From Frankiales bacterium (lineage in GTDB: Bacteria > Actinomycetota > Actinomycetes > Mycobacteriales > SCTD01), in the NCBI GenBank assembly GCA_025966005.1, contig JAOPVV010000331.1:1-39452 (forward strand): a DNA stretch of 39,452 nt. The letters run 5' to 3'. Below, one piece after another: positions 32,994-39,452 of the stretch (position 1 is the first letter of the stretch; every line of letters begins with the position of its first letter). Under the pieces are notes generated by a model that had not been told where the DNA came from, did not search any database, and was given only the letters and a program-made list of their open reading frames with translations. The translations under genes were made by a program, and so were the position numbers.

Positions 32994-33742
32994 GCCGAGG
33001 CTCCGGGGGCGTGGACGCGGGCGGAGGCGTGGTAGGCCGCGGCGGCGCCGTCGATCGGCCCGTCGTAGACCGGGGCGCCGTGGTCGAGCACCAGGGCCCG
33101 CGTGCAGAAGCTCTCCGCCTGCGCCAGCGCGTGCGTGACCAGCACGATCGTGCGGCCCTCGTCCTGCAGCAGCCGCATCCGCTCGAGACACTTGGCCTGG
33201 AAGCTCTCGTCGCCGACCGCCAGCACCTCGTCGACGAGCAGGATCTCCGGTTCGACGTTGACGGCGATGGCGAAGCCGAGCCGGACCGACATCCCGGAGG
33301 AGTAGAACTTCACGGGGGTGTCGAGGAAGTCGGCGACCTCGGCGAACTCGACGATCCGTTCGAGCCGGCGGGTGACCTCGTCGCGCTTGATGCCGAGGAT
33401 CGCGCCGTTCATGAAGACGTTCTCGCGGCCGGTGAGGTCGGGGTGGAAGCCGGCGCCGAGCTCGAGCAGCGGCGCGATCCGGCCGCGGGCGAAGACCCGG
33501 CCGAACGACGGGGCGATCGTCCCGGCGAGCATCTTCAGCGTCGTCGACTTGCCCGAGCCGTTGTGGCCGAGCAGCGCGACGGACTCGCCGACGGCGATGT
33601 CGAGCGTCAGGTCGCGCACGGCGTCGAGCACGACCACAGGGCTGCGGTGCCCGGCGACGCCGAGCAGGCGGTCCTTGAGGCTCTTGGTCTGCGAGATGCG
33701 GAAGCTCTTGCTGACGTGCTCGAACCGGACGGCGACGGCCAC
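32990..33742 (-). CDS. wzt: Polysaccharide ABC exporter ATPase (Wzt-like, short form)
   Basis: 250-residue nucleotide-binding subunit. Walker A GHNGSGKST, signature FYSSGMSVRLGFAIAV, Walker B ILLVDEVLAVGDESF and switch His in VLVTHALAQAE. LLELGAGFHPDLTGRENVFM is specific to the O-antigen/teichoic-acid exporter group. The carbohydrate-binding C-terminal domain found in Wzt proteins of E. coli O8/O9a is absent and the protein ends soon after the ATPase core (LVLDHGAPVYDGPIDGAAAA). Real start is GTG 33742 (AGGAG upstream). The track's longer version is out of frame with the permease gene it overlaps. It pairs with the permease gene, whose stop it touches. Confidence 0.92.
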   Translation of the reverse strand: MAVAVRFEHVSKSFRISQTKSLKDRLLGVAGHRSPVVVLDAVRDLTLDIAVGESVALLGHNGSGKSTTLKMLAGTIAPSFGRVFARGRIAPLLELGAGFHPDLTGRENVFMNGAILGIKRDEVTRRLERIVEFAEVADFLDTPVKFYSSGMSVRLGFAIAVNVEPEILLVDEVLAVGDESFQAKCLERMRLLQDEGRTIVLVTHALAQAESFCTRALVLDHGAPVYDGPIDGAAAAYHASARVHAPGASA

Positions 33743-34677
33743 TACAGCTCCTGCCCGAAGTTGCCGGACAGCCGCACGAAGACCCGCATGCCCAGCCACA
33801 GCAGACCGCCGGCGAGGACAGTGAACACCGCCAGGCGCAGGTCGAGCTGGCCGGGGAACGCGAACGCCTCGGCGGCCTCTGTGTCGACCGCCGGCCAGAG
33901 CGCCTCGTGGAAGCCGAAGACCACGTTGGCCATGGGGTTGAGCATGTAGACCCGGGTGGCGAGCTCGCCGGCGACGCCGAACTCCTGGGCCCCGCGCACG
34001 ACCTGGCCATAGGAGTACAGGATCGGGGTGAGCCAGAAGCCGACCTGCAGGCCGATGTCGACCAGGAACCCGACGTCGCGCACGTAGACGTTGACCGCGG
34101 CGAAGAACAGACCGACGGCGAGCGCGAACAGCACCAGCAGCAGCAGTGCCGGCGGCAGCCACAGCAGCGAAGAGGCGCTCGGGACGTCCTGGAAGATCGC
34201 GTAGGCGACGGCGAGCACCGAGGCCTGCAGCGCGAAGTCGACCAGGGCCGATGCCAGCACGGACAGCGGCAGCAGCAGCCGGGGGAAGCTCGCCCGCGAC
34301 AACAGCGCCCCGTTGGCGACGACCGAGTTGATCGCACCCATGACGATCGTGGAGAACAGCCCCCACGCCAGCAGGCCGCAGTAGATGAAGATCATGAACT
34401 GCGGGGTGGCCCGGCCGGCGCCGAGGAAGACGCCGACGGCCAGACCGTAGATGAGCAGCATGACCAGCGGGCGGACCAGCGCCCACGCCCAGCCCAGGTT
34501 CGAGCCCTTGTAGCGCGACCGCAGCTCGCGGGCGGTGAAGGCCCGCAGCAGCTCGCGGGAGGCCCAGACATCGCGCAGGTCGGACGCGGTCCCGCGCCAG
34601 AACGTCGCCGGGGCGTTGACCAGCCGCAGACCGGCGTCGCCCTCGGCCGTCACGCTCTCAGCCTGCACGGTGAGCAC
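33742..34677 (-). CDS. wzm: Polysaccharide ABC exporter permease (Wzm-like, ABC-2 family)
   Basis: 311-residue membrane subunit with six hydrophobic helices. Family marks: LLRAFTARELRSRYKGSNLG near the N-terminus (the amphipathic lead-in of TagG/Wzm permeases), WALVRPLVMLLIYGLAVGVF, YCGLLAWGLFSTIVMGAINS, VNVYVRDVGFLVDIGLQVGF and LTPILYSYGQVV. It moves a finished lipid-linked polysaccharide across the cytoplasmic membrane together with the ATPase encoded next. GTG start with TACGAT five bases upstream (34683-34688), so this gene opens a new transcription unit within the locus. Confidence 0.92.
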   Translation of the reverse strand: MLTVQAESVTAEGDAGLRLVNAPATFWRGTASDLRDVWASRELLRAFTARELRSRYKGSNLGWAWALVRPLVMLLIYGLAVGVFLGAGRATPQFMIFIYCGLLAWGLFSTIVMGAINSVVANGALLSRASFPRLLLPLSVLASALVDFALQASVLAVAYAIFQDVPSASSLLWLPPALLLLVLFALAVGLFFAAVNVYVRDVGFLVDIGLQVGFWLTPILYSYGQVVRGAQEFGVAGELATRVYMLNPMANVVFGFHEALWPAVDTEAAEAFAFPGQLDLRLAVFTVLAGGLLWLGMRVFVRLSGNFGQEL

Positions 34678-34682
34678 GCCTC

Positions 34683-34688
34683 ATCGTA
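34683..34688 (-). promoter_or_regulatory. -10 hexamer TACGAT of wzm (leaderless)
   Basis: Complement of ATCGTA, five bases before GTG 34677. It sits in the 24-base gap after the second GDP-mannose dehydratase gene. Confidence 0.5.
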
Positions 34689-34701
34689 CGAGCGCCCGCG
34701 C

Positions 34702-35667
34702 TCACCGACTGGCCGTCAGGTCGGCGTCGACCATGCGGCCCACGAGCTCCTCGAAGCCGACGGTCGGCACCCATCCCAGCTGGCTGCGGGCGCGCGAGCC
34801 GCAGGCGACCAGCTCGACGGCGTCGACCGGCCGCAGGAACGCCGGGTCGGTCCGCACCAGCGGCTCCCAGTCGGCGATGCCCGCGCGGGCAAAGGCGGCC
34901 GCCACGAAGTCGCGGACGGTGTGCGACTCGCCCGTCCCGATCACGTAGTCGTCCGAGCGGCGGTGCCGGGCGGCGCGCACGAGGGCGTCGGCGTACTCGG
35001 GCGCGTAGCCCCAGTCGCGGCGTGCGTCGAGGTTGCCCAGGACCAGCTCGCTGGCCCGACCCTCCGCGATGGCCGCCGCGGTCGATGTGATCTTGCGTGT
35101 GACGAACGTCGGCGGCCGGCGGGGCGACTCGTGGTTGTAGAGGACCGCGTTCGACGCGTGCAGCCCACGGGCGCGGAACACCTGCACCAGGTGGTGAGCG
35201 AAGGCCTTGCTGGCGCCGTAGGGGGATCGGGGGGTCAGCGGCGTCGACTCGTCCTGGGGCGCCGACGTCGCCCCGGCGAAGATCTCGGCGCTGGAGGCCT
35301 GGACCAGCGCGATCTGCTCGCCGCGGCGCTCCTGCTCCTGCCAGACCAGCTGGAGCAGGCGGGCCACGAAGGTGCCGTTGACCTCGGCCGTCAGGGCCGG
35401 CTGGTCCCAGGACAGCGCTACCGAGGACACCCCGGCGAGGTTGTAGACCTCGGACGGCGCGCTGGCACGCAGGACGGCGCGCAGCTGGTCGTCGTCGGTC
35501 AGCTCGGCCTCGTGCGGCACGACGGCGTCGCCCAGGGCGAGCAGGTGGTCCGGCAGCGGCTCGCCGGGACGGACCAGGCCGTGCACCTGCAGGCCCTCGG
35601 CCACGAGCTGTTCGGTGAGGTAGCCCCCGTCCTGACCGGTGATGCCGGTGACGAGCGCGGAGCGCAC
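34702..35667 (-). CDS. GDP-mannose 4,6-dehydratase-like SDR (second tandem copy)
   Basis: 321 residues, extended SDR. VTGITGQDGGYLTEQLVAEG (NADP site), EVYNLAGVSSVALSWDQPAL, the catalytic Ser region LVQASSAEIFAG, Tyr/Lys pair SPYGASKAFAHHLV, and the GMD hallmark LYNHESPRRPPTFVTRKIT. Its sequence has drifted from the adjacent copy (the dehydratase Glu-like position reads SSAEIFAGATSAPQDEST), so it may be a dehydratase of altered substrate or a GDP-4-keto-6-deoxymannose reductase-type partner. GTG start two bases after the upstream stop, hence the same operon. Confidence 0.85.
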   Translation of the reverse strand: MRSALVTGITGQDGGYLTEQLVAEGLQVHGLVRPGEPLPDHLLALGDAVVPHEAELTDDDQLRAVLRASAPSEVYNLAGVSSVALSWDQPALTAEVNGTFVARLLQLVWQEQERRGEQIALVQASSAEIFAGATSAPQDESTPLTPRSPYGASKAFAHHLVQVFRARGLHASNAVLYNHESPRRPPTFVTRKITSTAAAIAEGRASELVLGNLDARRDWGYAPEYADALVRAARHRRSDDYVIGTGESHTVRDFVAAAFARAGIADWEPLVRTDPAFLRPVDAVELVACGSRARSQLGWVPTVGFEELVGRMVDADLTASR

Positions 35668-35669
35668 GG

Positions 35670-36659
35670 TCAGGACCCGAGGAGCAGCTTCTGCTCCTGC
35701 AGGTCGCTCTCGACCATCATCGTGACGAGCGCCTCGAAGCCGACCTCCGGCGCCCAGCCGAGCTGCTCGCGGGCCTTGGTCGGGTCGCCGACGAGCAGGT
35801 CGACCTCGGCCGGACGGAAGAAGCGCGGGTCCTGGAAGACGTACCGGTCCCAGTCCGCGATGCCGACGTGCCGGAACGCGACGTCGAGCAGCTCGCGGAT
35901 CGAGTGCGTCTCACCGGTGGCCACGACGTAGTCGTCGGCCTCGTCCTGCTGGAGCATGAGCCACATCGCCTTGACGTAGTCGCCGGCGAAGCCCCAGTCG
36001 CGCTTGGCCTCGAGATTGCCCAGCGACACCGACTCCTGCAGGCCCAGCGAGATGCGGGCGACGGCCTGCGTGACCTTGCGGGTGACGAACTCCGGCCCGC
36101 GCCGGGGCGACTCGTGGTTGAACAGGATGCCGCTCGAGGCGTGCATGCCGTAGGACTCGCGGTAGTTGATCGTCATGTAGTGGCCGAAGACCTTGGCCAC
36201 GCCGTACGGCGAGCGGGGCCAGAGCAGGGTGTCCTCCCGCTGCGGGACCTGCTGCACCTTGCCGAACATCTCGCTGCTGCTCGCCTGGTAGAAGCGGACC
36301 CGGCTCAGGTCGTCGGCGGCGTGCAGGCGCAGCGCCTCGAGCATGTTGAGCACGCCCTTGCCGGTGACGTCGCTCGTCAGGTGGGCGTTCTCCCAGGAGT
36401 AGGCGACGAACGAGATCGCGCCGAGGTTGTAGACCTCGTCCGGCTGGGCGCTGGCGAACGCGCGCATCAGGCTCGACAGGTCGAGCAGGTCGCCGGTGAG
36501 GATCTTGACGTCGGGCAGCGTCTCCTGCAGCAGCGGCAGCTTCGGGTTGTTCTGGCCGCGGACCAGGCCGTAGACGTCGTAGCCCTTCTCCAGCAGCAAC
36601 TCCGACAGGTAGAGCCCGTCCTGCCCGGTCACGCCCGTGATCAGGGCCCTCTTCGTCAC
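35670..36659 (-). CDS. gmd: GDP-mannose 4,6-dehydratase
   Basis: 329 residues. Converts GDP-D-mannose to GDP-4-dehydro-6-deoxy-D-mannose, the precursor of GDP-rhamnose, GDP-fucose, GDP-talose or GDP-perosamine. ITGVTGQDGLYLSELLLEKG, EVYNLGAISFVAYSWENAHL, FYQASSSEMFGKVQQVPQRE (catalytic Ser and Glu region), SPYGVAKVFGHYMTINYRES (Tyr/Lys), and FNHESPRRGPEFVTRKVTQ (NADP/tetramer loop) are all intact. GTG start with a GGACGAGG ribosome site. A second GMD-like gene follows two bases after its stop. Confidence 0.93.
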   Translation of the reverse strand: MTKRALITGVTGQDGLYLSELLLEKGYDVYGLVRGQNNPKLPLLQETLPDVKILTGDLLDLSSLMRAFASAQPDEVYNLGAISFVAYSWENAHLTSDVTGKGVLNMLEALRLHAADDLSRVRFYQASSSEMFGKVQQVPQREDTLLWPRSPYGVAKVFGHYMTINYRESYGMHASSGILFNHESPRRGPEFVTRKVTQAVARISLGLQESVSLGNLEAKRDWGFAGDYVKAMWLMLQQDEADDYVVATGETHSIRELLDVAFRHVGIADWDRYVFQDPRFFRPAEVDLLVGDPTKAREQLGWAPEVGFEALVTMMVESDLQEQKLLLGS

Positions 36660-36695
36660 GCGTGCCTCGTCCTTCGTCCGGTGGTGGTCAGGAGG

Positions 36696-38708
36696 CTAGG
36701 CGCCGGCGGCAGCCAGCTTGGCGATGCCGGCCGTCGCGATGGGTTGGGCCGGGTCGAGCGCGAGCGCGGCGTCGTACGCCTCGCGGGCTCCGGAGTCGTC
36801 CCCGAGGACGGCCCGGGCGTCACCCAGGGAGGCCAGCACCCGGGCCGACCGGGGCAGGCGCTCGCGGGCCGACTCGAGCAGGCGCAGCGCGTCGTCGGCG
36901 CCGCCGTGCCGCAGCTCGAACTGCGCGACGGGCTCCAGCGTCTCGTCGTTGTACGGGTCGAGCTCGGCAGCTCGGCGGTAGAAGTTCCGGGCCTGCTCGA
37001 GGTCGCCGCGCTCCTCCGCGAGCGCAGCCGCCGCCTTGATCGCGTTGACCTCGTACGGGTCGACCTCGACGGCACGCTCGTAGGACGCTGCCGCCAGCGC
37101 GGGCCGCCGGGGCTCCACCGTCTGGAACAGGTTGCCTTCCAGGATCGCGTAGTACGCCTGGCCCGGGACGAGGTCGCGGGCCTTCTCGTACTGCGCAAGC
37201 GCGGTCGTGCCGTCACCGGTGCCGAGCGCGTCGGCGGCCGCCTTGACCGCCCGGTTGGCCCGCAGCGGGTCGAAGGACTGGTAGGCGGCGAACAAGGCGA
37301 CGACGCCCACGACCGAGAGCACCACGGCATCGGCGCCCGACAGGGACCGCCGGCGGGGTGCTGCTACCGCAGCCCGCCGCTTGGCGCGCGCGTCGTTCGG
37401 GTGGACGGGGACCGGGACGAGCGCCCCGGGGAGGCGGAACTTGCGCAGGCCCGACGACCCGGAGGCAGCGATGACGCCGCCGGCAAGGGCGAAGTGCAGG
37501 ACGATCAGCGGCACCTGGTCGATGGAGACGAAGGACTGCACCTGGTAGGCGAGCCAGCCGCCGCCGACCGCAGCCAGGAGCATCCGGTCGTCGCCGCGCA
37601 GCCGGACCAGACCGCGGATGAGCGCGACGCCCGTGACGACGAGGAAGGCTGCGTAGGCCAGGCCCAACACCGACCCGCCCTGGGCGAGCATCTGCAGCGG
37701 CACGCTGTGGGCTGCGTCCGAGTAGCTGGGGCCGCCGAGGAAGTCCACCGACGCGGTCGACCGCTCGGAGCGCCAGAAGTTGCCGTACTGGTCCAGCCCG
37801 ACGCCGAGCAGCGGCTTGTCCGAGAACATCGCCAGCGCGGCGTCCCAGTAGTAGACCCGCGCCTTGGAGCCGTTGTCGCTGAAGATGCCCGCGGCCGGGC
37901 CCACCTTGGCGATCGCGCCGGCAAGCAGCCCGGCGACTGCCAGGACGATGCCGGTAGAGACAACCGTCAACCCCACCTTGAGGCGGGTGCCCGACTGGTT
38001 GAGCATCCAGGCCAGCCCGACCACGGAGAGGCCGCCGGCAGCGGCGATGGGGCCCTGGACGGAGCTGGAGAGCGCGGCCGTGATGAGGCACAGCAGCGCG
38101 GTCAGACCGCACGCCGCTCGCCACCCGGCGGCCCAGCCGCGCCAGAGCGCGCCGCCGGCCCCGACGGAGGCGGCGATGCCGAGGTAGCCGGACGCGAAGT
38201 TCGGGTTCCCGAGCGCCGCGATGACCGGGTTGAACGGGTTGTTCCACGGGATGGAGTCGTAGCCCGCCTTCTGCAGCAGGCCGTAGGTGGCGGTGAACAG
38301 CCCCGCGGCGACCACGCCGCCCACCAGCACCCGCGCCCCCGGCCGGTCGAAGACCCGTAGACCGACCACGAACAGGACGATCGCCCCGAGGTAGGCCAGC
38401 AGTCCGGAGTTGCGGCCGTACGCGCCCAGTACCGCGGTGTTCGTCACCGGGGCCGTGAGCGTCGCCACCACGAGAGCGACAGCCAGTGCCAGGGCGACGA
38501 CGCCGCCGGCCGACACCGGCAGGCTCAGTACCCGGTCGCGGAGCACCCGGACGGTCGTCGTGACCAGAAGCGCCACCGTCACCAGGAGCAGCGCCGTGAG
38601 CTTGACGACGTTCACCGGGTCGAACGTGCTGGGCGTGAACAGGACGCAGGTGAGGACGACGGCCGCGGCCACGAGGTAGCGGTCGACGTCGAGGGCGCGG
38701 GAGGACAC
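36696..38708 (-). CDS. O-antigen ligase/polymerase-like membrane protein with TPR tail
   Basis: 670 residues. Residues 1-470 hold about 12 hydrophobic helices (YLVAAAVVLTCVLFTPSTFD, GLLAYLGAIVLFVVGLRVFD) and, in a large outer loop, the Wzy_C/WaaL-like region PLLGVGLDQYGNFWRSERST to YSDAAHSVPLQMLAQGGSVL, where the His is a typical functional residue. From about 480 to the end, TPR-like helix pairs follow (TTALAQYEKARDLVPGQAYY, AASYERAVEVDPYEVNAIKA, QARNFYRRAAELDPYNDETL). Such proteins join or polymerise lipid-linked glycans at the outer face of the membrane. Gram-positive members may attach glycans to protein or other carriers. GTG start with TAGCCT six bases upstream. Confidence 0.88.
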   Translation of the reverse strand: MSSRALDVDRYLVAAAVVLTCVLFTPSTFDPVNVVKLTALLLVTVALLVTTTVRVLRDRVLSLPVSAGGVVALALAVALVVATLTAPVTNTAVLGAYGRNSGLLAYLGAIVLFVVGLRVFDRPGARVLVGGVVAAGLFTATYGLLQKAGYDSIPWNNPFNPVIAALGNPNFASGYLGIAASVGAGGALWRGWAAGWRAACGLTALLCLITAALSSSVQGPIAAAGGLSVVGLAWMLNQSGTRLKVGLTVVSTGIVLAVAGLLAGAIAKVGPAAGIFSDNGSKARVYYWDAALAMFSDKPLLGVGLDQYGNFWRSERSTASVDFLGGPSYSDAAHSVPLQMLAQGGSVLGLAYAAFLVVTGVALIRGLVRLRGDDRMLLAAVGGGWLAYQVQSFVSIDQVPLIVLHFALAGGVIAASGSSGLRKFRLPGALVPVPVHPNDARAKRRAAVAAPRRRSLSGADAVVLSVVGVVALFAAYQSFDPLRANRAVKAAADALGTGDGTTALAQYEKARDLVPGQAYYAILEGNLFQTVEPRRPALAAASYERAVEVDPYEVNAIKAAAALAEERGDLEQARNFYRRAAELDPYNDETLEPVAQFELRHGGADDALRLLESARERLPRSARVLASLGDARAVLGDDSGAREAYDAALALDPAQPIATAGIAKLAAAGA

Positions 38709-38714
38709 GCGGAC

Positions 38715-38720
38715 AGGCTA
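38715..38720 (-). promoter_or_regulatory. -10 hexamer TAGCCT of the O-ligase-like gene (leaderless)
   Basis: Complement of AGGCTA, six bases before GTG 38708. It probably drives the ligase gene and the two GMD genes. Confidence 0.6.
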
Positions 38721-38781
38721 CGGACCCGGCCGCGACCCGGGGCGCGCAAGGGGGACGGCCAGATGGCGCAACCTCGTACCA

Positions 38782-39104
38782 CCCTCAGGCCCGTCGCGTG
38801 ACCGCCGACACAACCGGTGCACTACGTTTCGCGAGCCACCTGAGGGGCTGCTGTGTCCGCTGATACGTCGGTTGCGTGGAGAAGTATCTACGCAGCGGAC
38901 GACCGACGGGTTTCAGCGTCGTCTTGTGGGGTGGTGGTGACCCCGGTCATCACCAGTTCGGCACGACTTCGACGCTTCCACGTCGAGGACACGCTGATCA
39001 GGTGCCCTCAGCAGGGCGAGCTCGAAGTGGGAGACCAGGGCCAACGGCCCCGGCTCCCGAACCGTCCCCAGAGATGCGGACGGTGACTGTCATGAAAGGA
39101 CAGT
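38782..39104 (+). promoter_or_regulatory. Hairpin-rich 5' region (possible structured leader) of the last gene
   Basis: The 398-base gap between the divergent O-ligase gene and the secreted-protein gene has no supported gene. In order it holds: CCCTCAGG/CCTGAGGG (38782-38846, with inner TCGCG/CGCGA), GACGAC/GTCGTC (38898-38923), TGGTGGTGAC/GTCATCACCA (38932-38955, one G-U pair), TCGACG/CGTCGA (38969-38986), GCCCT/AGGGC (39004-39017), GGGAG..GGGCC/GGCCC..CTCCC (39029-39058), ACCGTCC/GGACGGT (39061-39084) and ACTGTC/GACAGT (39086-39104). The last loop contains most of the ribosome site AAAGGA. I recognise no known riboswitch class. Confidence 0.4.
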
Positions 39105-39106
39105 GC

Positions 39107-39452
39107 ATGTCTCGTAACACCCAGGCGCTCAAGCGCCTCGGCGTGCCGAGCCTGGCTGCCATCACCCTCGTCGGCGGGCTTCCGCTGTTCATGGGTACGG
39201 CACAGGCCGCGCACGTTGCTGCACCGCTGACCTCGGAGCTGGACAACAGCTCCGTCGCTGCCGGCGCCTGCGAGCCGTTCCTGGTCTCGCTTCCCCCGAC
39301 CGGTACCCAGACGACTGTCGGTGAGGACGTGAACGTCGTCCTGACGTCGACGGGCAACTCCGCAACCTTCAACGCCAGCTTCTGCACGCTGCCCCTCACG
39401 ACGGGCGGGGACACGTTCACGCCTGTCGCCGGTGTTGTGGTGCGCAACGGTG
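39107..39452 (+). CDS. Secreted protein, 3' end outside window
   Basis: ATG 39107 with GAAAGGA six bases upstream; the frame is open to the window edge (115 codons). Absent from the ORF track because it has no stop. The N-terminus is a signal peptide: MSRNTQALKRLGVPSL, hydrophobic core AAITLVGGLPLFM, and a probable cut after GTAQA. The mature part is Ser/Thr/Val rich with two Cys (AGACEPFLV and FNASFCTLPL) and looks beta-stranded, as in an extracellular matrix or adhesion domain. ATG 39092 is also in frame but has a poor ribosome site. Function unknown. Confidence 0.75.
   Translation, partial: MSRNTQALKRLGVPSLAAITLVGGLPLFMGTAQAAHVAAPLTSELDNSSVAAGACEPFLVSLPPTGTQTTVGEDVNVVLTSTGNSATFNASFCTLPLTTGGDTFTPVAGVVVRNG

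Noticed and set aside
38853-39086. 77-residue plus-strand ORF before the last gene
   Set aside because: Its codons lack the usual third-position GC bias (for example GTT, AGA, AGT, TCA, TGT), it has no ribosome site, and it covers the hairpin-rich leader.
38782-39104. Known riboswitch (c-di-GMP, c-di-AMP, cobalamin) in the leader
   Set aside because: The conserved core sequences of these classes, as I remember them, are not present. It is kept only as an unassigned structured region.
38998-39447. 149-residue minus-strand ORF
   Set aside because: It is antisense to a gene with a good ribosome site and a clear signal peptide.
1-39452. tRNA or rRNA genes, CRISPR arrays, insertion sequences, integrases
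   Set aside because: I looked for T-loop-like GGTTCGA motifs, regularly spaced repeats and transposase or integrase motifs and found none I could support.

Overview
The window is high-GC, densely coding DNA with strongly GC-biased third codon positions, many GTG starts and four-base stop/start overlaps. Together with a succinylase-type diaminopimelate gene set, a VanW-family cell-wall protein, a DUF3516 helicase and -10-only leaderless promoters, this points to an actinobacterium (Actinomycetota). A CheA-type kinase suggests a lineage with chemotaxis or twitching-like signalling. I cannot name the genus from sequence alone.

Layout. (1) 1-4.7 kb: 3' part of a hybrid CheA kinase, a REC-GAF response regulator and a secreted VanW protein. 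(2) 4.8-9.2 kb: a frameshifted DUF559-like gene, a cysteinyl-tRNA synthetase (minus strand) and a secreted DUF4394/Calx-beta protein. (3) 9.2-16.9 kb: a SirB1-like protein and a stand-alone N-terminal GNAT-type domain (minus strand), diverging from fdxA-dapC and then dapD-VOC-dapE-helicase. This is the succinylase branch of lysine/DAP synthesis. (4) 17-18.3 kb: an ECF-like sigma factor with a C-terminal membrane anchor and a Pro/Ser-rich tail. (5) 18.3-38.7 kb: a large surface-polysaccharide locus, almost all on the minus strand. It holds a WecA-like initiating transferase, a cupin, an SDR epimerase, five glycosyltransferases (two of them large two-domain proteins), two polytopic membrane proteins (one broken), an FkbM methyltransferase with a coiled coil, a Wzm/Wzt-type ABC exporter, two tandem GDP-mannose dehydratases and an O-antigen-ligase/TPR protein. 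(6) 38.7-39.45 kb: a hairpin-rich leader and the start of a secreted protein cut by the window edge.

How the genes fit together. The polysaccharide genes form a coherent pathway: lipid-linked initiation (WecA-like), sugar-nucleotide supply (GMD pair, SDR), chain assembly (GT4/GT2 enzymes), possible end modification (FkbM), export (Wzm/Wzt) and ligation (O-ligase-like). Most neighbours are translationally coupled through ATGA or GTGA overlaps. Several transcription units start with a TANNNT hexamer 5-7 bases before the start codon, which is the signature of leaderless mRNAs.

Less ordinary features. A 40-45 bp palindromic repeat occurs three times in intergenic DNA (around 4.66, 5.73 and 11.87 kb). 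Two genes carry several apparent single-base deletions that a plain ORF call hides or misreads. The dapD product is of the E. coli sequence type. The last gene has a long, strongly structured 5' leader with its Shine-Dalgarno sequence in a hairpin loop.
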